Assembly (NCBI RefSeq): GCF_902809865.1
Contig: NZ_CADDWH010000001.1
Span: 1,426,001-1,490,000, forward strand
Direction of reading: 5' to 3'
DNA: 64,000 nt
Source of the DNA: Halobacillus sp. Marseille-Q1614
GTDB taxonomy: Bacteria > Bacillota > Bacilli > Bacillales > Halobacillaceae
The notes beneath the pieces are model-generated. The model worked only from the letters and a program-made list of their open reading frames with translations. It searched no databases and had not been told where the DNA came from. Below are positions 42,398 to 53,417 of the stretch, piece by piece. Positions within the stretch are counted from its first letter, which is position 1. Each line of letters opens with the position of its first letter. The translations under genes and the position numbers were made by a program.

Positions 42398-43670
42398 TAT
42401 GGCTTCCCTCCCAGACTATTTTTCCATCGACGATTGTAACCTCTGGCCATCCTTTAACGCTGTCTCCGTGAAACGGCGTATTTTTCCCTTTTGACGCGAA
42501 CGTAAAACGGTCAATTTGTTTTTCTTTCTCTAAATCTATCAGTGTAAGATCCGCAGGTGCTCCGACTTCCAGTGTTCCATACGGCAAGTTGAACACACGG
42601 CATGGTGCTTCACTCAGCCAGTAGACTAACTGATCCAGTTCCCAATCTCCTTTTTCTATAAAGTGGGTGTAGAGCAGTGGAAAGGCAATCTCAAGACCTG
42701 TGATTCCAAATGGAGAATTAATTAAACCTGACTGCTTTTCCTCTTCTGTATGCGGCGCATGATCTGTTGCTATGCAGTCGATAGTTCCATCGAGCAGCCC
42801 CTCAATGAGTGCATCCCGATCTTCTTTAGAACGAAGCGGGGGATTCATTTTAAAGAAGGCATCATCCTCCACAAGGTCGTCTTCACACAAGAGCAGATGG
42901 TGAGGAGTCACTTCAGCTGTTACTTTAATTCCTGCCTTTTTAGCATCACGGATCACACGAACAGATTCCTTCGTTGATACGTGGCAGACGTGGTAATGAC
43001 AGTCGGCTGCTTCCGCTAACAGAACGTCTCTAGCAATGTGAACAGATTCTGCGATATTCGGGATTCCCGGCACTTTCAGTCTCCGGCTTACGTCTCCTTC
43101 GTGAACAACACCGTTATAGATGAGAGTATTATCTTCACAGTGGGCCACGACCGCTTTATTTAAACGTGAGGCTTCAAGCATGGCTTCATACATCATACCG
43201 GCACTTTGCACGCCCACCCCGTCATCAGTAAAAGCGAAGGCACCCGCTTCTGTTAAAGCTTCTAAATCAACCATTTCTTCTCCGAGCTGGCGGGTTGTAA
43301 TCGACGCATAAGGGAGAACTCTTACTGACGCGTCAGAATTAATTTTTTCATTTAGTTGATTCAGAGTTTCTGCTTTATCTGGAACCGGTCTTGTATTTGG
43401 CATCGCACATACTGTCGTAAATCCGCCTCTGGCTGCGGCCTTCGTCCCGGTAGCGATCGTCTCCTTCGCTTCTCCGCCTGGTTCTCTTAAGTGGATATGA
43501 ACATCTACGAGACCTGGAGATAATAGCAGCCCTTCGGCGTTTATCGTTTCATCCGCTTCTGCCTGGACACTTTCCCCGATTTCTGCAATTTTCCCTTCAC
43601 GAATCAGTACTTCACACGGTGTTAACTCACCACTTAATAATCGCTTGGCACCTTTAATTTTAATGGACAT
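42378..43670 (-). CDS. pyrC: Dihydroorotase
   Basis: PyrC cyclises carbamoyl aspartate to dihydroorotate. The 430-residue class I zinc amidohydrolase has the metal motif [18 protein letters not shown] (about residues 56-73), [11 protein letters not shown], the later metal ligands VVAHCEDN and [12 protein letters not shown], and [14 protein letters not shown]. Length is close to B. subtilis PyrC (428 aa). It overlaps pyrB by 11 bp and carA by 20 bp. Confidence 0.97.
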   Translation of the reverse strand: MSIKIKGAKRLLSGELTPCEVLIREGKIAEIGESVQAEADETINAEGLLLSPGLVDVHIHLREPGGEAKETIATGTKAAARGGFTTVCAMPNTRPVPDKAETLNQLNEKINSDASVRVLPYASITTRQLGEEMVDLEALTEAGAFAFTDDGVGVQSAGMMYEAMLEASRLNKAVVAHCEDNTLIYNGVVHEGDVSRRLKVPGIPNIAESVHIARDVLLAEAADCHYHVCHVSTKESVRVIRDAKKAGIKVTAEVTPHHLLLCEDDLVEDDAFFKMNPPLRSKEDRDALIEGLLDGTIDCIATDHAPHTEEEKQSGLINSPFGITGLEIAFPLLYTHFIEKGDWELDQLVYWLSEAPCRVFNLPYGTLEVGAPADLTLIDLEKEKQIDRFTFASKGKNTPFHGDSVKGWPEVTIVDGKIVWEGSHNETTRA

Positions 43671-44550
43671 GTAAAACCGCCTCCTCTAGTAATGTTTGGA
43701 TAATAGCCATTCGAATGTTGACACCGTTGGACATTTGGTTAAAAATACGTGATTTTGAACATTCAACTAAGGTTGAATCTATTTCTACACCTCGATTAAC
43801 AGGCGCTGGGTGTAAAATGATACTTCCCTTCTTCATCAAAGCTTCTCTTTCTTTCGTTAATCCGTATTTCTGCAGGTAATTATCAGCCGAAGCCTTTTCG
43901 TCATGACGTTCGTGCTGGACTCTAAGAAGCATGAGCACGTCGCTTTTTGCTGCAGCCTCATCCATGGATATGTACTCACAGGAGAGCGCAGGATCCTGCC
44001 AGACCGATGGAGCAGAAAATGATACATCGGCTCCTAACATTTGCAGTGCGGCAGCATTTGAACGGGCGACCCGGCTATGCTTGATATCACCGGCAATTGT
44101 GACCTTCAGTCCTTCAAAGCTTGGAAACTCTTCAGAGATTGTAAATAAATCAAGCAGACACTGAGTTGGATGTTCTCCTGCTCCGTCCCCGGCGTTAATG
44201 ATCGATATGGACAGGCCCTTAGACAGTTCCTCCAAAATCCCTTCCTCGGACTGTCTCAATACAACAAGCTGAACACCGATCGATTCGAGGGTCTTTAACG
44301 TATCTCTTAAAGTTTCTCCTTTCGTCAGACTGGAATCAGCACCGTTAACATCCACAACATCCATCCCCAGCCTTCTCTCGGCAATGTAAAAGCTGTTCTT
44401 TGTCCGCGTGCTCGGCTCTAAGAAAATATTTGCTGCAAACGTGCGGTCAGCTTTCCAATCATTACGGCCTTCTTTGAATTGGGCGGCTTTATGAAAAAGC
44501 TCCGTGATCATCAGCGGTGTCACATCTTTCATTGATAATAAGTGCTGCAT
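43660..44550 (-). CDS. pyrB: Aspartate carbamoyltransferase catalytic chain
   Basis: PyrB joins carbamoyl phosphate and aspartate, the committed step. The 296-residue protein has [18 protein letters not shown] (carbamoyl phosphate loop), [16 protein letters not shown] and [11 protein letters not shown]. The ATG at 44550 ([12 protein letters not shown]) follows AGAAAGGGGAG; the 11 upstream in-frame residues fall in the leader. A PyrR attenuator separates it from pyrP, so its expression drops when UMP is plentiful. No regulatory pyrI chain is present, as usual in Firmicutes. Confidence 0.97.
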   Translation of the reverse strand: MQHLLSMKDVTPLMITELFHKAAQFKEGRNDWKADRTFAANIFLEPSTRTKNSFYIAERRLGMDVVDVNGADSSLTKGETLRDTLKTLESIGVQLVVLRQSEEGILEELSKGLSISIINAGDGAGEHPTQCLLDLFTISEEFPSFEGLKVTIAGDIKHSRVARSNAAALQMLGADVSFSAPSVWQDPALSCEYISMDEAAAKSDVLMLLRVQHERHDEKASADNYLQKYGLTKEREALMKKGSIILHPAPVNRGVEIDSTLVECSKSRIFNQMSNGVNIRMAIIQTLLEEAVLHVH

Positions 44551-44573
44551 TCTTAGCGCTCCCCTTTCTATAT

Positions 44574-44665
44574 AAAAAAACACCCCTGGAAGTACCGGGG
44601 GTGCTGCTTTCGTTGTATAACGAAGAAGCTAATCCCTAGTACACCCTTTTAAGCCTCACTGGACT
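44574..44665 (-). promoter_or_regulatory. PyrR attenuator in the pyrP-pyrB intergenic leader
   Basis: The minus strand carries the PyrR RNA-binding core AGTCCAGTGAGGCTT (44651-44665). It is followed by a terminator hairpin (44581-44603, CACCCCTGG with CCGGGGGTG) and a seven-T run. With UMP-bound PyrR the terminator should form, as in B. subtilis. Confidence 0.92.
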
Positions 44666-44689
44666 TGTTTAAAACGTGTGCTGGTTTAG

Positions 44690-46066
44690 TTATGCTGCTC
44701 CACTATTTGATTGATCTTGAGTAGCGGGTTCTTTAAACATTTTTCCATTGCCATGGCTTTTTTCTTTTCCAGGAAGGATTAAGTTTAATATCACACCGAT
44801 AATCGCTGCAAGAGCCATTCCTTGGATTTGCAGGCCTTCACTCACTTGTACAAAGGCTCCTCCTAATCCGATGACTAAGATAACAGAAGCGATGATAAGA
44901 TTTCTTTTTTCTCCAAAGTCCACCTGGTTATCGATCAGCATGCGCAGTCCGCTTGAAGCGATTGTACCAAAGAGCAAGATGGAAACTCCGCCCATGACAG
45001 CTGAAGGAATCGACCCAATGACCGCTGTACTCATGCCGATGAAGCCAAAGAAAATGGCGAATATAGCCGCTCCCCCAATAACGAACACGCTGAATACTCT
45101 TGTGATCGCGAGTACTCCAATGTTTTCTCCATACGTTGTGTTAGGAGGTCCGCCAAGCATTGAGGCGATCATTGTTGCTACACCGTCTCCGAGAATCGAG
45201 CGGTTCAGCCCAGGGTCTTTAAGGAAATTACGTCCTACTACTTTTGACAGTACCATCTGGTCACCGATGTGCTCAGTCATCGTTACTAAGGCAAAAGGCA
45301 CCATTAAGAAGACGATCTGCCAGCTGAAGACACTCGCAGGGGAAAAGTCTACAAAAGGAATCAGGAATTCAGGCATCGTAAACACGGCCTGAAAAAAACC
45401 TCCGATGGATTCGGCAGAAGTGATCGCCGCCCACTCGGCAGCTATTTCACTCGTATCCACAATACCTTGCGTTAGAGCAAACACGTAGCCTGATACAATC
45501 CCGATCAAGATCGGCAGGAGACTTAAGAAACCTCTCAAGAATACTGTTGCTAAAATGGTTACTCCAAGTGTTACGAGCGCTACCGTGAAGTGTGTTGCAC
45601 TGTAAACCTGTTCTTCCCCAGGAAGATACATCGCCATATCAATTGCCGTTGAAGCAAGTCCAAGACCGATGACGATGATGACCGGACCTACGACAACTGG
45701 CGGAAGTAAGTTGATCAGCCAGTTGAAACCGAACATGGTAATCAGTAAAGCGACGATTCCGTAAACAAGTCCGGCAAGAAAACTTCCGATCATTGCGCCG
45801 GCAATACCGTGAGTATTCGATACTTCCATAATGGGATAGATAAATGCAAAGCTTGAACCGAGATAAGCCGGAACTCTTCCTCTTGTAATTAGTATATAAG
45901 CGAGTGTACCGAACCCACTTGAGACAAGGGCGACTGCTGGCGGCAGTCCTGTTAAAAAGGGTACTAAAATGGTGGCACCAAACATCGCGAATAAATGCTG
46001 CATACTAAGCATTAGCCACTTACTGGCATTTGGACGTTCATGGATTCCTAAAGCTGCTTGATTCAT
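44690..46066 (-). CDS. pyrP: Uracil permease
   Basis: NCS2 family proton-uracil symporter for salvage. The 458-residue membrane protein starts MNQAALGIHERPNASKWLMLSMQHLFAMFGATILVPFLTG. It has about 12-14 hydrophobic segments and the motif GGPPNTTYGENIGVLAITRV near residue 285. The ATG at 46066 is 8 nt after AAGGAGGAA. PyrR attenuators lie both before and after it, as in B. subtilis, so it can be tuned separately from pyrB. Confidence 0.95.
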   Translation of the reverse strand: MNQAALGIHERPNASKWLMLSMQHLFAMFGATILVPFLTGLPPAVALVSSGFGTLAYILITRGRVPAYLGSSFAFIYPIMEVSNTHGIAGAMIGSFLAGLVYGIVALLITMFGFNWLINLLPPVVVGPVIIVIGLGLASTAIDMAMYLPGEEQVYSATHFTVALVTLGVTILATVFLRGFLSLLPILIGIVSGYVFALTQGIVDTSEIAAEWAAITSAESIGGFFQAVFTMPEFLIPFVDFSPASVFSWQIVFLMVPFALVTMTEHIGDQMVLSKVVGRNFLKDPGLNRSILGDGVATMIASMLGGPPNTTYGENIGVLAITRVFSVFVIGGAAIFAIFFGFIGMSTAVIGSIPSAVMGGVSILLFGTIASSGLRMLIDNQVDFGEKRNLIIASVILVIGLGGAFVQVSEGLQIQGMALAAIIGVILNLILPGKEKSHGNGKMFKEPATQDQSNSGAA

Positions 46067-46090
46067 TGTTGTATTCCTCCTTTTTTCCAT

Positions 46091-46183
46091 AAAAAAACTC
46101 TTTGCTGCTTAAAAGCTCGCAAAGAGGTAGACGTATGGCACCATACGTTATCATTTTTACGACCTTTTAAGCCTCACGGGACT
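46091..46183 (-). promoter_or_regulatory. PyrR attenuator in the pyrR-pyrP intergenic leader
   Basis: The minus strand carries the PyrR-binding core AGTCCCGTGAGGCTT (46169-46183). A terminator hairpin, CTCTTTGC with GCAAAGAG (46098-46126), is followed by seven T residues. A competing dyad, ACGTATGG with CCATACGT (46131-46149), lies between. Confidence 0.93.
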
Positions 46184-46205
46184 TCTTTTAAAGGTGTAAC
46201 CTTAT

Positions 46206-46853
<648 letters not shown>

Positions 46854-46884
46854 TTATTAAAGGACTTGCTTTATTCTTATTAGG

Positions 46885-46913
46885 AGTATGACAGACGTAT
46901 TGATTTTTGTCAA
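46885..46913 (-). promoter_or_regulatory. Promoter of the pyr operon
   Basis: TTGACA (46908-46913) and CATACT (46885-46890) are 17 bp apart on the minus strand, about 30 bp before the first PyrR-binding core. The -35 overlaps the ylyB stop codon. Confidence 0.85.
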
Positions 46914-47821
46914 CTTCTGCTGCGAAGAGCCTCCAGAGTCTGATTAAATTCTTCTGGAGGCTCACATTCAAACTTCATCCACTCTTCAGTGCGCGGATGG
47001 GTAAATCCGATTGATTTCGCATGGAGCGCCTGTCCTTTCGGCAGATCAGGCGTTTTTCTCGGGCCATACTTTGGATCTCCTGCTAATGGATGATTAATAT
47101 AACGCATATGAACGCGAATTTGATGGGTTCTTCCCGTTTCTAATTTACACTCAATATAGGAGAAGTCTTTAAAATGCTCGAGCACTTGAAAATGAGTGAC
47201 CGCTTCTTTCCCGTTATCGACAACAGCCATTCTCTGCCGGTCTTTTAGATCGCGTCCAATCGGAGCTTCAATCGTACCATATTCATGGGTAATCATCCCA
47301 TGAACGATAGCCACGTATCTGCGCTCAACAGTTTTGTCCATTAGTTGCTGGACGAGTGATTCATGAGCTTTATCATTTTTCGCTACCATCAGCAGACCAC
47401 TAGTGTCTTTATCAATACGGTGTACGATTCCCGGTCTCTCGACACCATTAATGCCCGAAAGATCCGAGCAGTGGTATAAAAGTGCATGAACAAGCGTGCC
47501 TGTCTCATGTCCGGCCGCTGGATGAACGACCATGCCTGCCGGTTTATTAACGACGACCACATCCTGATCTTCATAAACGATTTCAAGATCGATATTTTCA
47601 GGTTTCAGGTCAAGCGGCTTGACTTTTGGCACCTGCCATGTAATCGTCTGGCCCGCCTGTACTTTATAGTTGCTTTTTACGAACTCTTCATCCACCTGGA
47701 CATGCTTGTCTTTTAACCAGGACTGAATTTGTGAACGAGATGCGTCTTCAATCACTTCGCTTAATAATTTATCAATCCGTTTCGACTCATCAGCCTCAGT
47801 TACTTCATATATTTCCTTCAC
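46910..47821 (-). CDS. ylyB: RluD-family pseudouridine synthase (YlyB)
   Basis: Large-subunit rRNA pseudouridine synthase of the RluA/RluC/RluD group. The 303-residue protein has an N-terminal S4 RNA-binding domain (about 12-75) and the catalytic motif [20 protein letters not shown] (Asp near residue 140), then [23 protein letters not shown]. It overlaps lspA by 4 bp, matching the lspA-ylyB-pyrR order of B. subtilis. The exact uridine target is not readable from sequence. Confidence 0.95.
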   Translation of the reverse strand: MKEIYEVTEADESKRIDKLLSEVIEDASRSQIQSWLKDKHVQVDEEFVKSNYKVQAGQTITWQVPKVKPLDLKPENIDLEIVYEDQDVVVVNKPAGMVVHPAAGHETGTLVHALLYHCSDLSGINGVERPGIVHRIDKDTSGLLMVAKNDKAHESLVQQLMDKTVERRYVAIVHGMITHEYGTIEAPIGRDLKDRQRMAVVDNGKEAVTHFQVLEHFKDFSYIECKLETGRTHQIRVHMRYINHPLAGDPKYGPRKTPDLPKGQALHAKSIGFTHPRTEEWMKFECEPPEEFNQTLEALRSRS

Positions 47822-48291
47822 TTCGATGTTCCCCTTTTCTTTTGACGCTCATCTACAAATGTGGCAATCATTACACAGATCACTCCAACGACTAACGAGG
47901 AATCTGCCACATTAAAGATTGGATAATTGTAACTTCCAATATAAAAATCGAGAAAGTCTACGACCTCTTTACGAAACAGCCGGTCGATAAAATTTCCTAC
48001 AGCCCCTGCCAGTATCAATGCAAGAGCAACGCCGACGAACCTGCTGGCTTTCGCATATTGCTTCATATAATAAATAAGGAATCCAATTACCACTACAGTA
48101 ATAATGTAAAAGAACCACATTTGGCCTGCGAGTATGCCCCAGGCCGCTCCTGTATTGCGATGAGATGTTATGTAGAAGAAACCTTCTATAATGGGAATGG
48201 ATTCCCTTAACTCCATTTGCTGTACGATGATCCACTTTGTCAGCTGATCAATCAGGATAACAGCTCCAGCCAATAAGTAATAGATGAACAT
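47818..48291 (-). CDS. lspA: Lipoprotein signal peptidase LspA
   Basis: LspA cleaves signal peptides of diacylglyceryl-modified prolipoproteins. The 157-residue membrane protein has four hydrophobic segments. The two catalytic Asp motifs are [20 protein letters not shown] (about residue 105) and [13 protein letters not shown] (about 129). The N-terminus [22 protein letters not shown] is typical. It precedes ylyB with a 4-bp overlap and has an extended -10 promoter 32 bp upstream. Confidence 0.97.
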   Translation of the reverse strand: MFIYYLLAGAVILIDQLTKWIIVQQMELRESIPIIEGFFYITSHRNTGAAWGILAGQMWFFYIITVVVIGFLIYYMKQYAKASRFVGVALALILAGAVGNFIDRLFRKEVVDFLDFYIGSYNYPIFNVADSSLVVGVICVMIATFVDERQKKRGTSK

Positions 48292-48322
48292 AGGCTAAGC
48301 CTCCAACTTTTAGTTTCCTTTG

Positions 48323-48331
48323 CTATTGTAC
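48323..48331 (-). promoter_or_regulatory. Extended -10 promoter for lspA-ylyB
   Basis: The minus strand reads TGGTACAAT, an extended -10, 32 bp before the lspA start. No strong -35 is visible. Confidence 0.5.
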
Positions 48332-48398
48332 CATATCTCTTTAAAAGCCGCTTTATTTTAAAGCTTTGAAAATGTTCCTGTTAAAAAGGCACTTCCAT

Positions 48399-48445
48399 AC
48401 GCTCGGCGGCTCCCCACGAAAAAGCGAGCTCCCTGCCCCCTTTCG
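48399..48445. repeat. GC-rich intergenic repeat fragment
   Basis: The 24-nt segment 48405-48428 matches 62440-62463 at 22 of 24 bases (core GGCGGCTCCCC, then CG, then AAAAGCGAG). Both copies are in long intergenic gaps. The gap here, 48292-48600, otherwise holds the lspA promoter and the ileS terminator. Confidence 0.65.
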
Positions 48446-48558
48446 CTGGGAAAGGGTGTAAAGCCGTTCAAACTTAACCTACTCCAACAAACGCTGCCCC
48501 ATTATGTTTCCCCCAATCCGTATCTTTTTATAGGGACTGCCATAAAACGACGAGAAAA

Positions 48559-48594
48559 AAGTCCCTCGAAGAAATTTTTTTCTCCGAGGGACTT
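48559..48594 (-). terminator. Terminator of ileS
   Basis: On the minus strand, AAGTCCCTCG and CGAGGGACTT pair around a 16-nt loop, followed by TTTTC. It starts 7 bp after the ileS stop. Confidence 0.85.
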
Positions 48595-48600
48595 CCAAAA

Positions 48601-51351
48601 TTAAGATACATAATGTTTTTCAACAACAGCTGCACAACGCGGACAAAGTTCCGGATGATTTGAATCCTTGCCGATTTCGTGGGAAGAAACCCAGCAGCGT
48701 TCACATTTCTCTCCTGTATGCTTCGTAACAGTTACTTTCACCCAGTCATATTCTTTCGCATCAGAAGCTTCACTGCTTACTTCTGCTTCAGATACAATCA
48801 GCAGCTGATGAAGATCTTCAATAGATGCTAGCACCTGTTTCGTTTTGTCATCTTTTGGCTCAATCGTTACGTGAGCTTCGAGAGACTTACCAATTACTTT
48901 TTCATTACGAGCTTCCTCAAGCGCTTTAAGAACATCATCACGGATTTCCATGAAGTGATCCCACTTATCCACTAAGTCTTGATTGGCAGGGCTTCCGGCG
49001 TTAGGCATATCTGTCAGCTGGACACTCTGTTCCTCAACGCCAGGAAGGTACTTCCAAACCTCATCGGTCGTATGCGGAATAATCGGTGCCATCAGCTTAA
49101 CAAGCGCCGTTAGCGTTTCATAGTAAACCGTTTGAATGCTGCGGCGGTGTAGATGATCTGCTGCTTCGATATACAATACATCTTTTGCAAAATCGAGATA
49201 GAAAGAGCTTAAATCGATCGTACAGAAGTTATGAATTTTATTGTAAACAGTAGAGAATTCATACGCCTCATACGCTTTACGGGAGTCCTCCACAAGCTGA
49301 TTTAAACGGTGAAGCATGTATTGATCCACTTCCTGCATGTTCTCTTTTGAAACAGCATCTGTCTTCGGATCAAAGTCATGAAGGTTACCGAGTAAGAAAC
49401 GGAACGTGTTGCGAATCTTACGATAAACTTCTGCCACCTGCTTTAAGATTTCATCAGAAATTCTTACATCGGCCTGATAATCAGAAGACGATACCCACAA
49501 GCGGATAATGTCTGCTCCAAGCTGTTTCATCACTTTGTCCGGAACGATAACATTTCCGAGGGATTTACTCATTTTATGACCTTTGCCATCCAGAACAAAT
49601 CCGTGGCTTAAAATGCCTTTGAATGGGGCTTTTCCAGTAACAGCAACAGCTGTAGAAAGTGATGAGTTAAACCAGCCGCGATATTGGTCAGAACCTTCTA
49701 AATATAGATCGGCCGGACGCTGTAGGTCTTCGCGATGCTCTAATACGCCCTGGTGAGTAGAGCCGGAATCAAACCAAACGTCCATAATGTCCATTTCTTT
49801 TGTGAATTCGCCGTTTGGACTGTGCTCGGAAGTAAATCCTTTAGGAAGAAGGTCTTTTGCTTCGCGTTCGAACCAGACGTTTGAACCGTGCTCACGGAAC
49901 AGCTCAGATACATGCTCGATCGTTTCATCCGTGATAACAGGCTCGCCATTTTCTCCATAAAAGACTGGAATTGGCACACCCCATGTACGCTGACGGGAAA
50001 TACACCAGTCTTGACGGTCTCTTACCATATTATAAAGACGGGTCTCTCCCCATTTCGGCGTCCACTCCACTTGATTAATTTCATCAAGCAGCTCTTTACG
50101 GAAATCTTTAATGGAAGCAAACCACTGATCAGTAGCACGGAAAATCGTCGGCTTCTTCGTACGCCAGTCGTGCGGATAAGAGTGAGTGATGAACTCAAGT
50201 TGAAGCAGAGCTCCTGCTTCTTTTAACTTATCTGTAATCGGCTTATTGGCTTTATCATAGAATAACCCTTCATATCCTGGGGCCTCTTCGGTAAATACAC
50301 CTTTATTATCGACAGGGCAAAGTACATCAAGTCCGTACTGCTGTCCTACCCAGAAGTCATCTTCCCCGTGGCCGGGAGCGGTGTGTACACATCCTGTACC
50401 CCCATCTGTTGTTACGTGGTCTCCAAGTACGACAAGGGACTCACGGTCATAGATCGGGTGCTGTGCCGTAATACGGTCAGCTTCTTTCCCTTTGAAAACT
50501 TGAGCCACTTCATGATTTTCCCACTCAAGCTTAGCTGCTACTTCTTCTAGTAAGTCGTTTGCGACAATAAATTTATCCTGATCTACCTTAACGACGGCAT
50601 AATCTGTACCAGGATTTAACGCAACAGCCAGGTTGGCTGGAATCGTCCAAGGAGTTGTCGTCCAGATAATAAATTTCTCTCCGCCTTCAAGTAAATCCTT
50701 TCCGTCTTTTACTTCAAAGCTCACATAAATAGACGGTGAACGCTTATCCTGATACTCGATTTCTGCTTCCGCTAATGCAGATTCTGAGGAAGGAGACCAA
50801 AAAACAGGTTTTAACCCTTTATAAATGTATCCTTTTTTCGCCATTTCGCCAAACACTTTGATCTGCTCGGCTTCAAAATCTTTGTTCAATGTAATATAAG
50901 GATTATCCCAATCCCCGCGGACACCCATGCGTTTAAATTCATTACGCTGGTTATCGATCTGCCCAAGTGCATATTCCGCACACTTCTGGCGAAACTCCGC
51001 AAGCGGCATTTTTTTACGGTCCACTTTCTTCTTCGCCAAAGCTGACTCGATCGGAAGGCCGTGTGTATCCCAGCCTGGCACATACGGTGCGTGATAGCCG
51101 GACATAGACTTATAACGAACAATAAAATCTTTTAATGTTTTATTTAAAGCATGCCCCATGTGAAGACTGCCGTTCGCATAAGGAGGCCCATCGTGAAGAA
51201 CAAACAAAGGACGCCCCTCTGTACGCTCTTGTACCTGATTGTAAATATCCGCTTCTTCCCATGCCTTTTGCATTTCAGGCTCGCGGTTTGGTAAATTTCC
51301 ACGCATGGGGAAATCTGTTTTTGGCATTAATAAGGTGTCTTTATAATTCAT
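48601..51351 (-). CDS. ileS: Isoleucyl-tRNA synthetase
   Basis: Charges tRNA-Ile and edits mischarged valine. The 916-residue bacterial-type enzyme has the HIGH-like motif [16 protein letters not shown] (about residues 57-72), an editing domain with [13 protein letters not shown], the KMSKS motif [12 protein letters not shown] (about 592) and a C-terminal zinc element CERCW...CPRCAAVV. The ATG at 51351 ([17 protein letters not shown]) is 6 nt after AGGAGGA; the longer frame adds 8 non-conserved residues. It lies behind a T-box leader, so uncharged tRNA-Ile should induce it. Confidence 0.97.
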   Translation of the reverse strand: MNYKDTLLMPKTDFPMRGNLPNREPEMQKAWEEADIYNQVQERTEGRPLFVLHDGPPYANGSLHMGHALNKTLKDFIVRYKSMSGYHAPYVPGWDTHGLPIESALAKKKVDRKKMPLAEFRQKCAEYALGQIDNQRNEFKRMGVRGDWDNPYITLNKDFEAEQIKVFGEMAKKGYIYKGLKPVFWSPSSESALAEAEIEYQDKRSPSIYVSFEVKDGKDLLEGGEKFIIWTTTPWTIPANLAVALNPGTDYAVVKVDQDKFIVANDLLEEVAAKLEWENHEVAQVFKGKEADRITAQHPIYDRESLVVLGDHVTTDGGTGCVHTAPGHGEDDFWVGQQYGLDVLCPVDNKGVFTEEAPGYEGLFYDKANKPITDKLKEAGALLQLEFITHSYPHDWRTKKPTIFRATDQWFASIKDFRKELLDEINQVEWTPKWGETRLYNMVRDRQDWCISRQRTWGVPIPVFYGENGEPVITDETIEHVSELFREHGSNVWFEREAKDLLPKGFTSEHSPNGEFTKEMDIMDVWFDSGSTHQGVLEHREDLQRPADLYLEGSDQYRGWFNSSLSTAVAVTGKAPFKGILSHGFVLDGKGHKMSKSLGNVIVPDKVMKQLGADIIRLWVSSSDYQADVRISDEILKQVAEVYRKIRNTFRFLLGNLHDFDPKTDAVSKENMQEVDQYMLHRLNQLVEDSRKAYEAYEFSTVYNKIHNFCTIDLSSFYLDFAKDVLYIEAADHLHRRSIQTVYYETLTALVKLMAPIIPHTTDEVWKYLPGVEEQSVQLTDMPNAGSPANQDLVDKWDHFMEIRDDVLKALEEARNEKVIGKSLEAHVTIEPKDDKTKQVLASIEDLHQLLIVSEAEVSSEASDAKEYDWVKVTVTKHTGEKCERCWVSSHEIGKDSNHPELCPRCAAVVEKHYVS

Positions 51352-51377
51352 TGCTGCTCCTCCTTTAAAAATCAATC

Positions 51378-51635
51378 AAAAAAGGCCTTCCCATCCCCAA
51401 AAGGGACGAGAAAGCCTCGCGTTACCACCCTAATTAATTAGTATAATAAACTAATCACTTATCTTATTCGTATCGTGAATGACCCGGCTGCACTTACTAA
51501 AACATTCAGCACAGCTGCTCAAGGGAGATTTTCCGTCAAAGACCCGCTTCGGACTTTCACCATCACCGAATCGCTATAACTGCAGAAGCACTTTACGTAC
51601 TTGCCCTATCTTCGCATACAAATATTCATATGTGT
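51378..51635 (-). promoter_or_regulatory. T-box riboswitch of ileS
   Basis: The leader of about 260 nt carries the T-box sequence AGGGTGGTAACGCG (51418-51431), which contacts the tRNA acceptor end. A long terminator hairpin (51379-51417) then ends in a T-run. Upstream is a stem I-like region with GGTGATGGTGAAAGTCC. A possible AUC specifier lies at 51527-51529 within GGAAAATCTCCC, fitting isoleucine. The general call is firm; the specifier assignment is tentative. Confidence 0.93.
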
Positions 51636-51641
51636 TAATGA

Positions 51642-51670
51642 ATTATATGTAATTTTTGTCTTTAAGTCAA
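51642..51670 (-). promoter_or_regulatory. SigA-type promoter of the ileS leader
   Basis: TTGACT (51665-51670) and TATAAT (51642-51647) are 17 bp apart on the minus strand, starting 4 bp past the divIVA stop. Confidence 0.88.
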
Positions 51671-51673
51671 GAA

Positions 51674-52213
51674 TTATTTTTCTGCGTACTCTTTTTCAGC
51701 TTCTTGTTCCTCGGATATTTTTGGCTCAGCTGCTTCACCGTGAGGAAACTGAGTATCCAGCAGATGGTCCCAGTCGTCGTTTTCAATCATCTGCACCTGT
51801 GCTTCTACAAGCATACGCAGTCTCATTTTAAAAACTTTGGCCTGTTTCTTCATTTCTTCTACTTCGTGAGAAATCCGGCGCGATTTCGCCAGTGCTTCAT
51901 TTATAATTCGATCAGCGTTCTTTTCAGCTTCTTTAATGATTAACTTAGATTCCTTGGCAGCATTCGTTTTTACTTCTTCTGCTGTCTCCTGGGCAACGAG
52001 AATAGACTTATTTAATGTGGTTTCAATAGTATTAAAGTGGCCTACACGCTCATTTAATTGCTCCACTTCTCTCTCTAACTCTTTCTTTTTACGGATGACA
52101 ATTTCATAGTCTTTGATTACCTGATCAAGAAATTCGTTGACTTCATCTTCGTCATAACCTCTAAATCCGCGGGTAAACTCTTTATTATGGATATCTAATG
52201 GTGTTAAAGGCAC
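51674..52213 (-). CDS. divIVA: Cell division and polarity protein DivIVA
   Basis: DivIVA binds negatively curved membranes at septa and poles, positioning Min proteins and the chromosome origin in sporulation. The 179-residue protein begins MPLTPLDIHNKEFTRGFRGYDEDEVNEFLDQV, with the membrane-binding Phe-Arg pair in the first loop. It then forms a long coiled coil to about residue 155 and ends in a short acidic tail. I chose the GTG at 52213, 7 nt after GGAGGT; an upstream GTG is within that site. It follows ylmH, as in B. subtilis. Confidence 0.96.
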   Translation of the reverse strand: MPLTPLDIHNKEFTRGFRGYDEDEVNEFLDQVIKDYEIVIRKKKELEREVEQLNERVGHFNTIETTLNKSILVAQETAEEVKTNAAKESKLIIKEAEKNADRIINEALAKSRRISHEVEEMKKQAKVFKMRLRMLVEAQVQMIENDDWDHLLDTQFPHGEAAEPKISEEQEAEKEYAEK

Positions 52214-52298
52214 ACCGGCCACCTCCTAAAATCTTATACGTGTCCTTGATGTAACTAATTTCGACATAAAAGAATAGAATCCTGCTGCTTGATTCCAA

Positions 52299-53072
52299 CT
52301 AATTTAATTGTCCTGTGGTTACCTTGTATTTATCCTTCTTTGTTCTGCCATGGATCACCGAAAGCTGGCTCCGTCCCTTTCCTCTTACCGATATCAGGTC
52401 CCCTTCTTCCACGATAAATGCAGGGTTGTCCACGGTGCGGAAATTGACCTTCACATGCTGGGCTTCAATAAACATCGCTGCTTTCTTTCTCGAAACGCCG
52501 TAGATCTCTTTTACAACGACATCAAGCCTTAACGAAGAAATCGTACTGTCTTTAAACTTCCATGTCTCATCACTTTCCATTATTTCATCAAGCGGCTTCT
52601 CTGAGAACTGAACATTCGCATTTTTGATCGACGTAAAATTCATTCGAATATAGTCGCTGATTTCCGATGCTGTAACGATATGTATCTTTCCTTCCTTAAC
52701 GACAAGGTCTCCAAGCTTTTCACGCTTAATGCCGAGTGCCATAAATGACCCAAGCACATCGCGGTGCTCAATCGTTAAAAATTTCTCAGCATATTCTGCT
52801 TCAAGCAATGTTAAGGAAAAGTCCTCTTCTTCAATCATTTCGTATTCAGGAGCGATGATTGCCCTCTTTCTCTCAGCGTTGTGCGGACCGCCTGATAAAC
52901 TCCACTTTAGATCGGGATGCGTGCCCATCACGCTTTTTAAAATCTGCTGTTCCCTGGGGTTTAGAAAATCAGTTTCTTTCCGCTCAAACCTCATCTCTAC
53001 ATCGCTCTGCAGAGATAACATCTGATCGATAAACGGACGCTCCTCCTCCCTGAAATGCTGATAAATTTCCAT
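52299..53072 (-). CDS. ylmH: S4-domain ribosome quality control protein YlmH
   Basis: 257-residue RNA-binding protein. The N-terminal part has YQHFREEERPFIDQMLSL and FLNPREQQILKSVMG, and a C-terminal S4 domain spans about 180-245 (SSLRLDVVVKEIYGVSRKKAAMFIEAQHVKVNF). In B. subtilis YlmH has recently been tied to nascent-chain release and ribosome quality control, partly overlapping RqcP. RqcH is also encoded in this window. It follows ylmG across a terminator and precedes divIVA by 86 bp. Confidence 0.94.
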   Translation of the reverse strand: MEIYQHFREEERPFIDQMLSLQSDVEMRFERKETDFLNPREQQILKSVMGTHPDLKWSLSGGPHNAERKRAIIAPEYEMIEEEDFSLTLLEAEYAEKFLTIEHRDVLGSFMALGIKREKLGDLVVKEGKIHIVTASEISDYIRMNFTSIKNANVQFSEKPLDEIMESDETWKFKDSTISSLRLDVVVKEIYGVSRKKAAMFIEAQHVKVNFRTVDNPAFIVEEGDLISVRGKGRSQLSVIHGRTKKDKYKVTTGQLN

Positions 53073-53097
53073 CCTTTCATCCTTCCTCTATGACAAA

Positions 53098-53138
53098 AAA
53101 GAACAGACAGGAGCTGTTGTCGCTACTTATCTGTTCTT
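53098..53138 (-). terminator. Hairpin terminator between ylmG and ylmH
   Basis: On the minus strand, AAGAACAGA and TCTGTTCTT pair around a 22-nt loop, followed by TTTTTGTC. It may be a partial terminator that lowers ylmH and divIVA expression from the upstream unit. Confidence 0.65.
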
Positions 53139-53144
53139 CAAAAT

Positions 53145-53414
53145 CTACATCGTAACAATCATACGATAGAGTTCCTGTAAGCCAGAACCTGCAAATCGAA
53201 GCACTAAAATAGCAACGATTGGTGAGATATCAATCATTCCAAGCGGTGGAATAATCTTGCGGAACGGCTCAAGAAACGGCTCGGCAAGCTTAGCTAAAAC
53301 TTCGCCAAAACTGGACTCTCTCGCTCCTGGGAACCAGGACAATAAAATGTAAATGATTAATATCCAGCTGTAAATATTAATTGCTGTGAATAGTAGTTGA
53401 AACAATACCCCCAT
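53145..53414 (-). CDS. ylmG: YggT family membrane protein YlmG
   Basis: 89-residue protein of the YggT family with two hydrophobic segments (about residues 5-25 and 62-83). Between them is the conserved loop [41 protein letters not shown]. Homologues in bacteria and chloroplasts are linked to division and nucleoid distribution, but the mechanism is unknown. It lies 3 bp after sepF, in the conserved sepF-ylmG pair. Confidence 0.95.
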   Translation of the reverse strand: MGVLFQLLFTAINIYSWILIIYILLSWFPGARESSFGEVLAKLAEPFLEPFRKIIPPLGMIDISPIVAILVLRFAGSGLQELYRMIVTM

Positions 53415-53417
53415 CTT

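Noticed and set aside
44748-45392. Open frame of 214 codons on the plus strand opposite pyrP
   Set aside because: It is the antisense of a membrane protein gene with biased codon use, has no ribosome-binding site, and its translation is Pro/Ser/Ile-rich with no family features.
52277-52295. Hairpin between ylmH and divIVA as a terminator
   Set aside because: Only a 5-bp stem (GAATC with GATTC) and a broken T tract; too weak to call.
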